Shown: positions 1 to 9,043, counted from the first letter of the stretch. The stretch: 64,000 nucleotides of DNA from an uncultured Collinsella sp. (GCA_902470805.1 CABRHX010000007.1:1-64000), one strand, 5' to 3'. Numbers and translations are program-made. The notes: generated by a model not told the origin, from the letters alone.

Positions 1-998
1 GTCGCCATCGCGCCGGACGAATTAAACCAGTACAGGGAGCCGTTGCACTCGTGAAGGCCGGTAGCCATGGCACCGCCCACGTCGGGCTCGAGCCAGTACC
101 ACGTGCCACTCTGAAACAACCATCCGGTATACGCTTTGCCGTCAGAGGTTGCGTAATACCAAGTGCCCTCTTTTAACTGCCAGTAATAAAGAGAGACATC
201 AACATACGCGTAATTCATATCAACGTTTCCGCTAATACCAGAAACTTTTCCGCGGCTTGTATACTGCCAAAAGCTGTAACTGCCGGTATAGTGACATTGG
301 GAGTTGTATTGAGCAATCCAATGATCCCAAGAACCGCTCTTAAATACAGGGTCGGTCAATATATTGTTAAACCAATTTAGGTTTGCATAAATGCCTGGCT
401 TATATCCAGCACTAGAAATCTTATTACAGAATATCTGAGCTCTAGATGCAATTCCGGATTGACGACCATCTGCAATAATTGTCTTGTCCTCAAGATCGTA
501 ATACACCGGTAGCCTAGGATTGTGCCCCGATAGGCAGTCAATCACCATGGACGCCTCATCGGCTGCCTGTTGATTATCAAAAGCATATGAATAGATATAG
601 ACGCCGTAAGGAATTCCGAGTCGCTCGCACTCAGAAATATTTCGATTAAATTGATAGTCAACTCGACCGCCCCAAGATGGAGCGCCAAATCCAACACGCA
701 GAATAGCGAAATCGATACCAGAAGCCTTAACAGCATTCCAGTCAATACGTCCTTGATGCTCACTGACATCGATGCCCTGCGCCGTAGCCCCATCGGCAAG
801 AATGTCCATGGACAATAAGGCTATTCCATCTTCTTCGGAAGAAGCATCCTCTGCGACCAATTGCCCATCCTCATAACGCCAGGAATTCTCAACTAGGGAC
901 CGCGCAGCTTCCGCGTTCGAGGGGAAAACAAACACAGAAATGGGCGCAAGGACCATCAGCACCAACAATGCCGAAAATAACTTAAGATGTTTGCTCAT
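1..998 (-). CDS. Secreted GH25 lysozyme with wall-binding repeats (3' end outside window)
   Basis: Partial gene: it starts with ATG at 998 and is open to base 1 (332 codons visible). Residues 1-31 form a signal peptide (MSKHLK, hydrophobic stretch, then AEA). Residues about 75-255 match the glycosyl hydrolase 25 (lysozyme/N-acetylmuramidase) fold: GIDVSEHQG at 75-83 with the early Asp, YYDLED at 167-172 giving the DxE catalytic pair, and WQYTS near 245. From about residue 262 the tandem aromatic wall-binding repeats begin (WYYATSDG, GWLFQSGTWYWLEPDVG). The likely role is cleavage of the glycan backbone of peptidoglycan at the cell surface, with the repeats holding the enzyme to wall polymer. 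It is the last of three minus-strand genes with related repeats. The catalytic domain is N-terminal, opposite to the arrangement in its neighbour at 1262. The family call is firm; the substrate of the repeats is not visible. Confidence 0.88.
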   Translation of the reverse strand, partial: MSKHLKLFSALLVLMVLAPISVFVFPSNAEAARSLVENSWRYEDGQLVAEDASSEEDGIALLSMDILADGATAQGIDVSEHQGRIDWNAVKASGIDFAILRVGFGAPSWGGRVDYQFNRNISECERLGIPYGVYIYSYAFDNQQAADEASMVIDCLSGHNPRLPVYYDLEDKTIIADGRQSGIASRAQIFCNKISSAGYKPGIYANLNWFNNILTDPVFKSGSWDHWIAQYNSQCHYTGSYSFWQYTSRGKVSGISGNVDMNYAYVDVSLYYWQLKEGTWYYATSDGKAYTGWLFQSGTWYWLEPDVGGAMATGLHECNGSLYWFNSSGAMA

Positions 999-1220
999 GT
1001 AAACCTCGTCATTCGTTCTTGTTTGCGTTTAGCTTACAGCATGGCTGTGAAAGATTTCCGAACATCCAACTGGACAAGATGCCATCTAGGACGACAAATA
1101 GCTGCACGCAATACCACAATGTAAACAAGAACTTCCCAGCAGGGTGAAACCAAGGACTCCTAGTCCCTACTCTTAGCCCCAAAGAATGCCGACATCAGTT
1201 AGCTTTCAAACCAGATGTCA

Positions 1221-1250
1221 AAAAGGTAGGGGACCCAGAGAGTCCCCTAC
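1221..1250 (-). terminator. Rho-independent terminator after the NlpC/P60-like wall protein
   Basis: Read on the minus strand, a perfect 9-bp stem (GTAGGGGAC / GTCCCCTAC, 1226-1234 with 1242-1250) is followed by TTTT. It lies 12 bases past the stop codon at 1262. Confidence 0.75.
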
Positions 1251-1261
1251 AACGCGGAATT

Positions 1262-3472
1262 CTAACGAATCAAGATTACTTTCGATGGGCCCAAAGCAGT
1301 CAAACCGGAGATGCGATTTCCATAACCATCACTATGCCAGAACAAATTTTCGCTCGGCGAATTGCCCCAGAAAAAGCCAATGTGGCTATCGTCCGCATAT
1401 GGGTTGTAAGGATTGAAGAACACAATGTCCCCCTTACGAGCCAAACCACTACGTAACAACTCATCAATAGAGTTGAAATAAGTCACGTTCGCACACGTAT
1501 CGATAGCGTAGCCGTACCAACGATAAGCGTTTACGCAGCCGCCCCTTCCGGGACCTCCACTCCAAGGGGAATGGCTCTGCTCGGCGGCAATGGGAGCTAA
1601 ATTCCCGCCCGCCTTCATATATGCATGCGATACAAATCCACCACAATTCATGCCCGTATAACCGTCCCAACGCGGATCACCCTTTGGGTACATGCACGTT
1701 TCCTGGCTGAGATGCGTGTCGTAGCGTGTTCCACGGTAATAGCCGTCGTTTTCGTGGCTCATAAGCCAATTGACCAAGCTGGACCTATTGACCCCCAAAA
1801 CAGAACCAGACGTATTCAACCATGCACCACTTGCATTGAAGTAATAGTCAACGCCATCGATTTTCAGCCACCCGTTAGCAAACATGGCACCCGAAGGCTG
1901 GAGCCAGTACCACGTACCGCCGTCATTAAGCCATCCAGTTTTCATCTTGAATGTGGAAGGGTCCATCCAATACCACGCACCGTTGACATATTGCCAACCA
2001 GACTTAAGGACACCATTGGAAGATGCGTAGTACCAAGTATTGCCACTTTCGTCAGAAGCGTCTTTCGACATAATCCAACCAGACGCCACGTTAACGACAC
2101 CATTCGCATCCGCATAGAAAACCGCATCTCCAATATGAATCACACCTGGCAATGAAGACGAGTCAGTACGATCAGCGACTACAGGAGATCCATCAGATGA
2201 AGTAGGCAACGGCTCGCTCAGTGCTCCAGACGAATTCGCCCATGCCATACCATCGTTCAAGTTGATCCAGCACGAAGATGCCATTGCACCGGAATCATAA
2301 GAAAAATAGCGCTTGCTTCCTACCGCAAATTCACCAGTACGCATTGCGCCGGATACATCATCAAGGTAATACCAGGCGCTTCCGGACTTTATCCATCGCC
2401 CTCGTTGAATAGCTCCGTTTGATGCGGCGTAATACCAAGTACCATCAGCAAGTGCCCAGCCTGTTGCCATGGCACCTGAGCTCGTAAGGAAATAGGTGGA
2501 CGAGCCCACTTGCACAAAGCCCGTGAGCATAATATGGCTTCCTGGATCCAGGTAATACCAAGAATTCCCTAGAAGTAACCAACCTCCATGCAGTAAGCCG
2601 TTGGAGTCAGCGTAATACCAGTTGTTGTCAATAAGTGCCCACTGGGAGGATAGCATGGCCCCTGAACTGTTAAAGATATAAGAGGTGCCATTGCATTCAT
2701 TCAGCCCGGTGGCCATAGAACCGTCTGCAGGATCAAGCCAGTACCAACGACCCCCATCCGAGAGCCAGCCCTTTACCAGAGCGCCAGAGCCGGAAAAATA
2801 ATGCCAGACAGAAGCATCAAGATGCCATCCGATAAGCATTGCACCAGAAGAAGAGAATCCATACGTGGCTCCCCCAATCTGCAGCATCGCATCGTGGACC
2901 ATCTTGCCCTCATCATCCAGCCAATACCAGTTGCTGCCGTCTGAAAGCCAGCCTTTTACCATGGCGCCAGAACCGGAGAAATAACGCCAAGCAGAAGTGG
3001 AGCCCGTAGAATCTAGGTACCAGCCGACACGCATTGCGCCCGAAGAGGAGAAGGCATACGTCGCACCCCCGACTTGAACCAACCCATCCCGAGCCATTCG
3101 ACCTTCGTCGTCGAACCAGTACCAGCTACCGTCTATATGTCTCCAAGAAGAAACAGCGATTGTTCCGTCGGACAAGCCCCAACGCCAAAAACCAGCCCCT
3201 TCTTCGGGTGATATCCACCCCTGATGCCAAATAATTTGATTCGAAACCTCGGAAGGGGTCTCATTATCCACCTGAGAGTTCTGCTCGACAGCGAAGGTCG
3301 ATTCGCGCTGAGCATCAACGCCTGACTCGACAGAAGCAATAGCAACGTTAGATGCGGGACCTTCGTCAGTGTTATTCGAATCAAGGGCGTATAACATCGA
3401 GGGCGAACCCAAAAGGAGCCCAAAAGAAATGAGGCCCGAAAAAGCCAGCACTCCGAATGACCATTTCTTCAT
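1262..3472 (-). CDS. Secreted wall-binding-repeat protein with NlpC/P60-like C-terminal domain
   Basis: ATG at 3472 is preferred over an in-frame GTG at 3493 because MKKWSFGVLAFSG begins a normal signal peptide; 736 residues. After a short linker come about fifteen tandem repeats of the choline/glucan-binding type (GWYLDS..., GWLSDGSNWYWLDDEGKM, SSGAM). The last ~165 residues form an NlpC/P60-like cysteine hydrolase domain: GMNCGGFVSHAY supplies the nucleophile Cys, DSHIGFFWG the His, and FWHSDGYG a third polar position. The expected activity is peptide cleavage in peptidoglycan (endopeptidase or amidase) at the surface. A terminator follows. It is paralogous in its repeats to the flanking genes at 1-998 and 3553-4809, so the three probably arose by local duplication and domain exchange. 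The bond cut and the wall ligand are not known. Confidence 0.82.
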   Translation of the reverse strand: MKKWSFGVLAFSGLISFGLLLGSPSMLYALDSNNTDEGPASNVAIASVESGVDAQRESTFAVEQNSQVDNETPSEVSNQIIWHQGWISPEEGAGFWRWGLSDGTIAVSSWRHIDGSWYWFDDEGRMARDGLVQVGGATYAFSSSGAMRVGWYLDSTGSTSAWRYFSGSGAMVKGWLSDGSNWYWLDDEGKMVHDAMLQIGGATYGFSSSGAMLIGWHLDASVWHYFSGSGALVKGWLSDGGRWYWLDPADGSMATGLNECNGTSYIFNSSGAMLSSQWALIDNNWYYADSNGLLHGGWLLLGNSWYYLDPGSHIMLTGFVQVGSSTYFLTSSGAMATGWALADGTWYYAASNGAIQRGRWIKSGSAWYYLDDVSGAMRTGEFAVGSKRYFSYDSGAMASSCWINLNDGMAWANSSGALSEPLPTSSDGSPVVADRTDSSSLPGVIHIGDAVFYADANGVVNVASGWIMSKDASDESGNTWYYASSNGVLKSGWQYVNGAWYWMDPSTFKMKTGWLNDGGTWYWLQPSGAMFANGWLKIDGVDYYFNASGAWLNTSGSVLGVNRSSLVNWLMSHENDGYYRGTRYDTHLSQETCMYPKGDPRWDGYTGMNCGGFVSHAYMKAGGNLAPIAAEQSHSPWSGGPGRGGCVNAYRWYGYAIDTCANVTYFNSIDELLRSGLARKGDIVFFNPYNPYADDSHIGFFWGNSPSENLFWHSDGYGNRISGLTALGPSKVILIR

Positions 3473-3498
3473 AACAGCACGGTATCCAATCACGCAGC

Positions 3499-3526
3499 GG
3501 CCCCGTCGCTTCAGGGCAACGGGGCC
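3499..3526 (-). terminator. GC-rich hairpin between two wall-protein genes
   Basis: Perfect 8-bp inverted repeat (GGCCCCGT at 3499-3506, ACGGGGCC at 3519-3526) just past the stop at 3553. There is no clear T-tract, so it may be a weak terminator or only an mRNA-stabilising hairpin. Confidence 0.4.
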
Positions 3527-3552
3527 TCAATCAAAACTAGCTCAGTAATGTG

Positions 3553-4809
3553 CTAGCCAATTTGCTGGCAGTTTTTGCACTCTCGTGAAGCGCCACGCCT
3601 CTGGGCCTCCTGAATAGAGATCTGCGAATAGCCCTTTGCGTCCTTACCAACGGTACGGCACTTATGCGTATGGTAAACATCGCTACCGTTCTTATACCAA
3701 ACTAAACCGTAGCCCGGAATCCACTTGCCGTCCTCGCCGACATAGTAGGAGCCAACCCAGGCATTCGTAGCCATGGCACCGGAAGACTGGAGGTAGTAGT
3801 CGCCGACCCAGGCGTCGTGAGCCATAGCGCCGGAACCGCTAAAGTAGTACCAGGCGCCGCCGACCTGACGCCAGCCGGTGGCCATCGCGCCGGAATCGTC
3901 GAACCAGTACCAAACTCCACCAACGTTAGCCCAAGAGTTAGAGGCCATAGCGCCCGAACCTCCGAGCCAATACCACGTGCCGCCATTGCTGAGCCAGCCG
4001 GTTGCCATGGCGCCCGAACCGCTCGCATAGTACCAAGAGCCGCCTGCCAAGAACCAGCCAGTGGCCATTGCACCGGAGTCGCCGAACCAGTACCAGGAGC
4101 CGCCGAGGCTGCGCCAGCTGTTAGCGACCATGGCGCCCGAGCCGTCGAGGTAGAACCACGTACCGCCGATGTTGAGCCAGCCAGTGACCATCGCACCGGA
4201 GGCATTAGTGTAGTACCAGGTACCCGAATCGTTGATCCAGCCAGTCAGCATGACCCCAGATTCGTTGAAATAGTACCAAGCCCCGCCGAGATTATGCCAA
4301 CCGGTCAATAGCTCACCGTCGGAGGTCGCATAGGACCACTTTCCGTAGATGGAGTCGTAGAACCAGCCACTATGCTGCATGCGGCCATCGGCGTTGGCAC
4401 CAGGGGTGTTCAGGAAGTAGTTCTTGCCGTCAATCTGAACTCGGCCGTATGCCATATCATGGTTTTCGGGATAGAAGTAATACTTGTCCCCACCGATAGA
4501 CTGCCAGCCCGACACCGCGGTCCCGTCAGCGCCAAAATAGTACCAGACAGCTTCGTATTCGTTATGCCACTGGTTCGTGACCATGGCGCCAGTTTCGGGA
4601 TCGAAATAGCGAAGGTTGCCGTCCTCGCACCGAACGAGTCCAGTCTTCGGACGACCGTCGGAACACCATTCCGTAATCGGTCCACCGCCTCCGCCACCGC
4701 CAGCAATATCAGCAAATGAGGGCGCCGGGGCAACCGTCATGCAGGCAGCAGCAAATGCAACAACTCCCAGCACTGTTAGTCCGTGCCATCTTTCTCGAAG
4801 GTTTTTCAT
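3553..4809 (-). CDS. Secreted wall-binding-repeat protein ending in a Cys/His zinc-like module
   Basis: 418 residues from ATG at 4809. A signal peptide (MKNLRERWHGLTVLGVVAFAA to about residue 33) is followed by a seven-Gly run and then about 14 tandem aromatic repeats of the form GWhxxGGxWYYxxxSGAMATG, very regular from residue 160 to 340. The last 50 residues differ completely: VYHTHKCRTVGK, then ISIQEAQRRGASRECKNCQQ. The pattern H-x3-H-x-C ... A-x3-G-x4-C-x2-C resembles the small zinc-binding module seen in Ada-type and several secreted proteins. No enzymatic domain is visible, so this may be an adhesin or structural wall protein displaying a metal-binding tip. Near-identical repeats make copy-number change by recombination likely. 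Confidence 0.75.
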   Translation of the reverse strand: MKNLRERWHGLTVLGVVAFAAACMTVAPAPSFADIAGGGGGGGPITEWCSDGRPKTGLVRCEDGNLRYFDPETGAMVTNQWHNEYEAVWYYFGADGTAVSGWQSIGGDKYYFYPENHDMAYGRVQIDGKNYFLNTPGANADGRMQHSGWFYDSIYGKWSYATSDGELLTGWHNLGGAWYYFNESGVMLTGWINDSGTWYYTNASGAMVTGWLNIGGTWFYLDGSGAMVANSWRSLGGSWYWFGDSGAMATGWFLAGGSWYYASGSGAMATGWLSNGGTWYWLGGSGAMASNSWANVGGVWYWFDDSGAMATGWRQVGGAWYYFSGSGAMAHDAWVGDYYLQSSGAMATNAWVGSYYVGEDGKWIPGYGLVWYKNGSDVYHTHKCRTVGKDAKGYSQISIQEAQRRGASRECKNCQQIG

Positions 4810-5133
4810 ACGACATCCTTTTTCCGAGATTTAAGGCTCTCTTAAGTTATTTTTAAACTATCAATTCAGTATTTCAACGGGAAATCGATAAAAGGTGTCT
4901 TTGTGACTGCAATTTAAATATGAGTCGCCACACCTCAACCGTTACGCTAAATAGCTTCTAAGGCAAACTTAGCGCATGAGCGAACTGATTAAACGAGTGA
5001 ACTGAATAATAAAGCAACAAAATACAAACCTTGGTCATCAATCACATCTACCGCGGGCCGATAACGCCCGCCTCATGTGCTGCGATATAATCAATCTCAC
5101 TAGATGCCAAATCAGCAAGCCGAAGGAGCTGAC
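4810..5133. other. Gene-free divergent spacer
   Basis: AT-rich divergent spacer between the wall-protein gene at 4809 and the DUF4869 gene. It must hold both promoters, but no -10/-35 pair stands out clearly. A 6-bp GC hairpin (GCGGGC/GCCCGC) occurs near 5052. Nothing else recognised. Confidence 0.5.
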
Positions 5134-5583
5134 GTGCTAACAATTCACTATGGTGATATGGAAAACGTTATCTACAACACGTCCGTTTACTTCGATAACG
5201 TATATTCGCCCCAGTGGTTTCAAGACTCCTTTGCCCAAAGGGTCATAAAATCCATCGACAAAGGCACCGTGGTAGGCCCCAATGCAATCGATACCAAGAT
5301 TCTAGGCATCATTCCTCCCGAGAAACTATCCAGCGGCACCAAAACGCTACTGCTTATGTACTTTATGCCGCAGAATATATATAACGCCTCAAATTGCGGT
5401 GATAATTGCGCCTACTGGATTCTGAGGATCGCCGCGCAAAAGGATCTAACAATCAATCTCTACCACATAATGGATTTTGGAAACGGCAAATTCACGGTAA
5501 CCATTGCAAATACGGACGATATAGTCCACACAATGTTTGACCTTGTCCCCATAGCTGGAAAATGCCTAAGGGAGAACTCCTGA
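5134..5583 (+). CDS. DUF4869 domain protein, first gene of a two-gene cassette
   Basis: A start at GTG 5134 (149 residues) is chosen because AAGGAG at 5123-5128 sits five bases upstream; an in-frame ATG at 5104 has no such site. The product begins VLTIHYGDMENVIYNTSVYF and carries the blocks YNTSVYFDNVY, LGIIPPEKLSSGTKTLLLM, NASNCGDNCAYWIL and HIMDFG, which I recognise as the DUF4869 family, of unknown function. There is no signal peptide or membrane segment, so it is cytoplasmic. The conserved Cys pair in NCGDNC could bind metal or form a disulfide, but that is inference. Its stop overlaps the start of the ATPase gene by one base (TGATG), so the two are translationally coupled and probably act together. 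Codon use is more AT-rich than in the neighbouring genes, suggesting horizontal acquisition. Confidence 0.8.
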   Translation: MLTIHYGDMENVIYNTSVYFDNVYSPQWFQDSFAQRVIKSIDKGTVVGPNAIDTKILGIIPPEKLSSGTKTLLLMYFMPQNIYNASNCGDNCAYWILRIAAQKDLTINLYHIMDFGNGKFTVTIANTDDIVHTMFDLVPIAGKCLRENS

Positions 5584-6560
5584 TGCGCGGATCATACAAG
5601 GTAATTATTCAAAATAACCGGGTTCAGTTTAAACTGACCATCAATAGAAATCTGACCATCATCCAAGGTAACAGTGCTACAGGCAAGACAACTCTGCTTG
5701 ATATGGTGGCAGCTCACGAAGAGCTTGGGGCACAAAGCGGCGTAACAGTAAGTTGCAAAGTGCCCTGTAAAACAATATCTGGAAAATATTGGCGTAGAGA
5801 TCTCCAAGAGATTTCCAGCAGTATTGTTTTTATTGATGAGGGCAATACTTTTGTTCGATCAAGAGAATTTGCCCATGAAGCAAAGCGTAGCTCAAACTAC
5901 TACGTAATTGTCGCCAGAGAGTCACTGCGCCAACTGCCCTATAGCGTTGATGAAATCTACGGTCTTAAGAACACCAACCGAACCACAACGAAGTATCCCG
6001 TTTACTCTCGTGTCTACACCTCTACATATCGTATTTACGGTGATACTGATTTTAGAGGCGAGAGGCCCGAGCTTGTCATTGTCGAGGACACAAATTCGGG
6101 CTACGAATTCTTCAGTTTGCTATGCAAAAAGAGCAGCATTAAATGCATCAGCGCGGGAGGAAAATCAAATATTTGCAACTGCATTATGGACGCACCGGAA
6201 AACGACATCCTCGTGATTGCCGACGGCGCCGCCTTTGGACCAGAAATTGCGGAAGTAGCTGCTCTATTGCGCCGAAAGAACATCAAGCTATTCCTACCGG
6301 AATCGTTTGAATGGCTCGTGTTGAAGTCGGGATTATTCAACAGCAAACACATTAAGGACATGCTGCTTAACCCCGCTGAACATATCGAAAGCTCAAAGTT
6401 CTTTAGCTGGGAGAGGTTCTTTACTGCAGAACTCATCGAATGCTCACGAGACACACGTTTTCGATATGACAAGAGCTGCATGAACGAGGAGTACTTGAAC
6501 CCCACCGCCCTTGCAGCTCTTGAGGATACTTTGCCGGAACTTGGCATTACTTCGCACTAA
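5583..6560 (+). CDS. P-loop ATPase with Toprim-like C-terminal domain (OLD-like), partner of DUF4869
   Basis: A start at ATG 5583 is chosen: it overlaps the upstream stop and has AGGGAG about seven bases before it; an in-frame ATG at 5562 lies inside the upstream gene. 325 residues. N-terminal half: Walker A GNSATGKTT (29-37) and Walker B IVFIDE (81-86). Between them there are only about 45 residues and no obvious ABC signature motif. C-terminal half: ELVIVEDTNSG (Glu168) and NDILVIADGAAFG (Asp214) match the two Toprim acidic strands, but the second Asp of the usual DxD is replaced by Ala. The order ATPase then Toprim recalls OLD/GajA nucleases, in a much shorter form. The last four bases overlap the stop of the convergent glycosyltransferase gene. 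A role in nucleic-acid processing or defence is inferred only from domain order. Confidence 0.72.
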   Translation: MRGSYKVIIQNNRVQFKLTINRNLTIIQGNSATGKTTLLDMVAAHEELGAQSGVTVSCKVPCKTISGKYWRRDLQEISSSIVFIDEGNTFVRSREFAHEAKRSSNYYVIVARESLRQLPYSVDEIYGLKNTNRTTTKYPVYSRVYTSTYRIYGDTDFRGERPELVIVEDTNSGYEFFSLLCKKSSIKCISAGGKSNICNCIMDAPENDILVIADGAAFGPEIAEVAALLRRKNIKLFLPESFEWLVLKSGLFNSKHIKDMLLNPAEHIESSKFFSWERFFTAELIECSRDTRFRYDKSCMNEEYLNPTALAALEDTLPELGITSH

Positions 6561-9043
6561 AACGAGAAGTACTCACTGTCGGAGGATAGGTTCGGCCCGA
6601 GCCACGGATCGCCATCGAGGAAGAACTCTGGCCAGCGCTGCATGAACAGCGCTTGCTCGCGCTTCCAGCGGCGCAGCTTTTTCTCGTTGGCCTCTTCCCT
6701 GCCGCGCGAGGTGAACTCGTAGTGATACAGCTCGGCATAGGGCGTATAGATGGTTCGATAGCCCGCCTCCCATACGCGCAGACAAAAGTCCGCGTCGTTA
6801 AAGCCGACGGCGAACTCCTCGTTGTAGCCTCCGACCTGCTCAAACACGTCGCGACGAACCATCTGGCAGGCGCCCGTTACGGCGCTAAAGTTGCCGGGAC
6901 GTACAGCACGGGCAAGGTATCCCTCGCGCTTTGCCGAGAAGTCCTGGTTGGCATGGGCAAGTGCGCCGCGCACGCCAACCAAAATGCCGGCATGCTGCAC
7001 CAGATGATCGGCAAAATAGAGTTTGGCGCCCACCACGCCCGCATCGGGACGCATCAGATAGCCCATCATCTCTTCAATAAAGCCGGGGCTTATGACCTCG
7101 GTATCGTTGTTCAACAGCAGCAGATAGTCGCCCTTGGCATGCTCAACGCCAAAGTTGATGATCTGGGAGTAATTGAACTCGCCCGGCCACCACTCAACGC
7201 GCGCCGTGCCCTTGCCACCAGATGCAGCCTCTATGCGCTCCAGAAGGGTTTCGTAATACGCAAACGTCTCCGGGTCTTCGCTGTTGTTCTCCACCAAGAC
7301 GATCTCGTAGTTGGCATACGTGGCCTTCTGGGCGATCGACATCACGCAGGCGTCGAGCGTCTCGACGTGATCCTTGGTGGGAATCACAATGCTCACCAGC
7401 GGCGCAGGCTTTGGCAGCGCATAGCGCATACGGTAGACAAACGGCGTCTCGGTCTCCTCGACCGTTCCGCAAATGCCCAGCGCGTTAAAGTGGCGCTGCA
7501 GCGCAAGGCGCCCGGCTTCAATAGCATACGGCTTACTATCGGCAGAACCGTCGGCGGTCGATCCCGGATGAACGCGCCAGTGATACAGCACATCCGCAAC
7601 GTGCTCAAAGCGCGCGCCGGCTACAAGGCAGCGAAGCGTCAAGTCGTAGTCCTGGGCGCCCGCAACTTCTTCTGGGGACAAACCAATGTGATCGATGAGC
7701 GCCTTCTCCACCATCAGGAAATGCGTCACGCAGTTATGGCTATAGAGCAGGTCGACGTTGAGTACGGTCTTAAAGACCGGCTGGCCCCACTCCCCCGTTT
7801 TCTGGAACATGTCCTCATCGCAGAACAGGACCTGGGGACGCTCGCCCTCGGCCGCCTTATTCAGTGCGGAAACATACTGGAATAACGCGTCCGGTTCCAG
7901 AATGTCGTCATGGTCCAAGAACGCGATGTAGTCTCCAGTCGCCTGCTGAATACCAGCGTTGGTGTTGAGCACAATGCCGCCGTTGCCAGGCAGCTCAATA
8001 CGACAAACCCGCTCGTCATTGGCGGCAGCCGCAAGATTGGCCACCGCATCCCATTCGGGCGAGGCGTCCATAAGCAGCAATTCCCAGTTGTCATAGCTCT
8101 GGGCTAGCACCGAGTCCAGCAGCTCGCGCAGGTAGACCCGATCTGTCTTGTAGCACGGCACCACAATGCTCACGAGCGGTCTATAGGCAAAGGCCGCCGA
8201 AGCGACACGCTGGCACGCCAAATCGGCCGGCTTTGCGCGATGCCGCTCAAACCAACGTCGATAAGCTGCGTCGTCTGCACGCGCGTCCTTCATGCGGTTC
8301 CAACTGTCGTCGACCATGCCGTTGTACAGGCGACCATCCATGGCGCAAAAACCGCTCTGAATCTGCTCTGTGGGATCACTCGCAATCGCGACAAAATCCC
8401 GTATATCCTGAGGCATCTCTACGCTCAGATACGTTTTATTGACGCGGCAACCGTTGCGCTGCGGCACATCGCCCTGCGATTCAAACACATGCACGGTGGC
8501 ATCGATGACATTCATATGCGCATCGAAGATCTGGAGCTCAGGTGCGCACTGGAGGTCTCCAGCCCAGGTAACCTCATAGCGCCACACCGCGCCGGCGTCT
8601 GCCGGTAAATAACGAACGGCATCGATCTCATAGCGACCGCAGCACTCGCTGCGCTGTGCATCGCGAACAAGCGCACACATCGCAGGCTTTGCTTTGTAGT
8701 TAATCTTGGATTCCAGCTTGGCCACGCGGCTATCGAGGCGAATGGCGCCAAGCTTTTGGCCACCGGACACAAATGCAGCGTCGATCGCAGAGCCATCCAA
8801 AAACGGAAGCACCAAGACAGCGAGCTCGCGCTCGTAATCGGAAACGGAAGGGCAAAGCGCCAGCACACGGCCATGATCGACTGGGAACACCAGCGACGGC
8901 ACACAAGAACCGCTCGTTGTCGCATGGGCAAACGCCTGAGAACCCTCCCGCTCGATAAGCGCGGCGACATCCTGACCGGCAAAACGAAGCAGCACAAACA
9001 GACGGCCCTGACTGCGGCAAAGTGCCAAACGCTTGATACTCAT
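6557..9043 (-). CDS. Two-domain GT2 glycosyltransferase
   Basis: 828 residues. The N-terminal ~285 residues are of unrecognised fold. The first GT2 domain (about 290-510) shows PLVSIVVPCYKTDRVYLREL, the DxD-type FLDHDD and a following WRVHPG. The second GT2 domain (about 545-800) shows PLVSIVIPTKDH, LLNNDTEVI and NDADFCLRVWEAGY near the end. Tandem GT2 proteins of this type add successive sugars of rhamnose-rich or similar surface polysaccharides on the cytoplasmic face of the membrane. It is the last gene of the four-gene minus-strand cluster; its ATG directly abuts the stop of the preceding gene. Its own stop overlaps by four bases that of the convergent ATPase gene, leaving no room for a terminator. 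The GT2 call is firm; donor and acceptor are unknown. Confidence 0.88.
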   Translation of the reverse strand: MSIKRLALCRSQGRLFVLLRFAGQDVAALIEREGSQAFAHATTSGSCVPSLVFPVDHGRVLALCPSVSDYERELAVLVLPFLDGSAIDAAFVSGGQKLGAIRLDSRVAKLESKINYKAKPAMCALVRDAQRSECCGRYEIDAVRYLPADAGAVWRYEVTWAGDLQCAPELQIFDAHMNVIDATVHVFESQGDVPQRNGCRVNKTYLSVEMPQDIRDFVAIASDPTEQIQSGFCAMDGRLYNGMVDDSWNRMKDARADDAAYRRWFERHRAKPADLACQRVASAAFAYRPLVSIVVPCYKTDRVYLRELLDSVLAQSYDNWELLLMDASPEWDAVANLAAAANDERVCRIELPGNGGIVLNTNAGIQQATGDYIAFLDHDDILEPDALFQYVSALNKAAEGERPQVLFCDEDMFQKTGEWGQPVFKTVLNVDLLYSHNCVTHFLMVEKALIDHIGLSPEEVAGAQDYDLTLRCLVAGARFEHVADVLYHWRVHPGSTADGSADSKPYAIEAGRLALQRHFNALGICGTVEETETPFVYRMRYALPKPAPLVSIVIPTKDHVETLDACVMSIAQKATYANYEIVLVENNSEDPETFAYYETLLERIEAASGGKGTARVEWWPGEFNYSQIINFGVEHAKGDYLLLLNNDTEVISPGFIEEMMGYLMRPDAGVVGAKLYFADHLVQHAGILVGVRGALAHANQDFSAKREGYLARAVRPGNFSAVTGACQMVRRDVFEQVGGYNEEFAVGFNDADFCLRVWEAGYRTIYTPYAELYHYEFTSRGREEANEKKLRRWKREQALFMQRWPEFFLDGDPWLGPNLSSDSEYFSF

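Noticed and set aside
3553..4809. Regularly spaced repeats suggesting a CRISPR-like array
   Set aside because: The periodicity is the ~60-base codon repeat of wall-binding modules in an open reading frame, not identical repeats with unique spacers.
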